Of a DNA stretch of 5,856 nucleotides, positions 5,850-5,856 are shown in pieces. Made by a program: the position numbers and the translations under genes. Numbering within the stretch: position 1 is the stretch's first letter; each line of letters opens with the position of its first letter. The notes beneath the pieces were generated by a model that was not told the DNA's origin, made no database searches, and was given only the letters and a program-made list of their open reading frames with translations. The stretch comes from a bacterium. GTDB lineage: Bacteria; SZUA-182; SZUA-191; JAJRXT01. The stretch is taken from contig JAJRUU010000025.1 in NCBI GenBank assembly GCA_024277605.1, positions 1 to 5,856 of the forward strand, written 5' to 3'.

Positions 5850-5856
5850 ATGTTTA
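5850..5856 (+). CDS. Start of a downstream gene, cut by the window edge
   Basis: Only the ATG and one further codon (Met-Phe) are visible, so the product cannot be identified. In many bacteria tsaB follows tsaE, which makes TsaB a reasonable guess from context only. An alternative start is the ATG at 5831, in another frame, but it lacks a ribosome site. Confidence 0.4.

Overview
The window comes from a diderm (Gram-negative-type) bacterium of moderate base composition. It carries ExbB, ExbD and TonB, which only make sense in a cell with an outer membrane. I cannot fix the phylum. The gene order (giant TPR protein, exbB, exbD, tonB, then tsaE) is compatible with Desulfobacterota-like or candidate-phylum diderms, but this is a guess from layout. 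All genes are on the + strand. No tRNA, rRNA, insertion sequence or CRISPR array is visible.

Layout. Positions 1-2604 hold the 3' part of a very long tetratricopeptide-repeat (TPR) gene whose start lies before the window. It overlaps exbB (2601-3260) by four bases. exbD (3263-3673), tonB (3684-4451) and an unrecognised three-helix membrane protein (4474-5178) follow with gaps of 2, 10 and 22 bases. These five genes look like one operon. An intergenic stretch of 174 bases follows, with a weak terminator-like hairpin and a sigma-70-type promoter. Then comes tsaE (5353-5823), a tRNA t6A-modification ATPase with a TTG start. The first bases of another gene appear at the right edge.

How the genes fit together. 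ExbB and ExbD form the inner-membrane proton-driven motor. TonB carries the motor's force across the periplasm to outer-membrane partners. The TPR protein is a long repeat solenoid, translationally coupled to the motor, and is probably a periplasmic or envelope scaffold for it. The membrane protein behind tonB may be an accessory part. tsaE belongs to a separate housekeeping unit.

The most striking feature is the TPR array. Nineteen successive repeat anchors lie exactly 111 bases (37 codons) apart, with no insertion or deletion over about 2 kb, although the repeats differ strongly in sequence. The other points worth a second look are the unrecognised cysteine-containing membrane protein, an A9 tract in the tonB linker, and a small open frame in the intergenic stretch.
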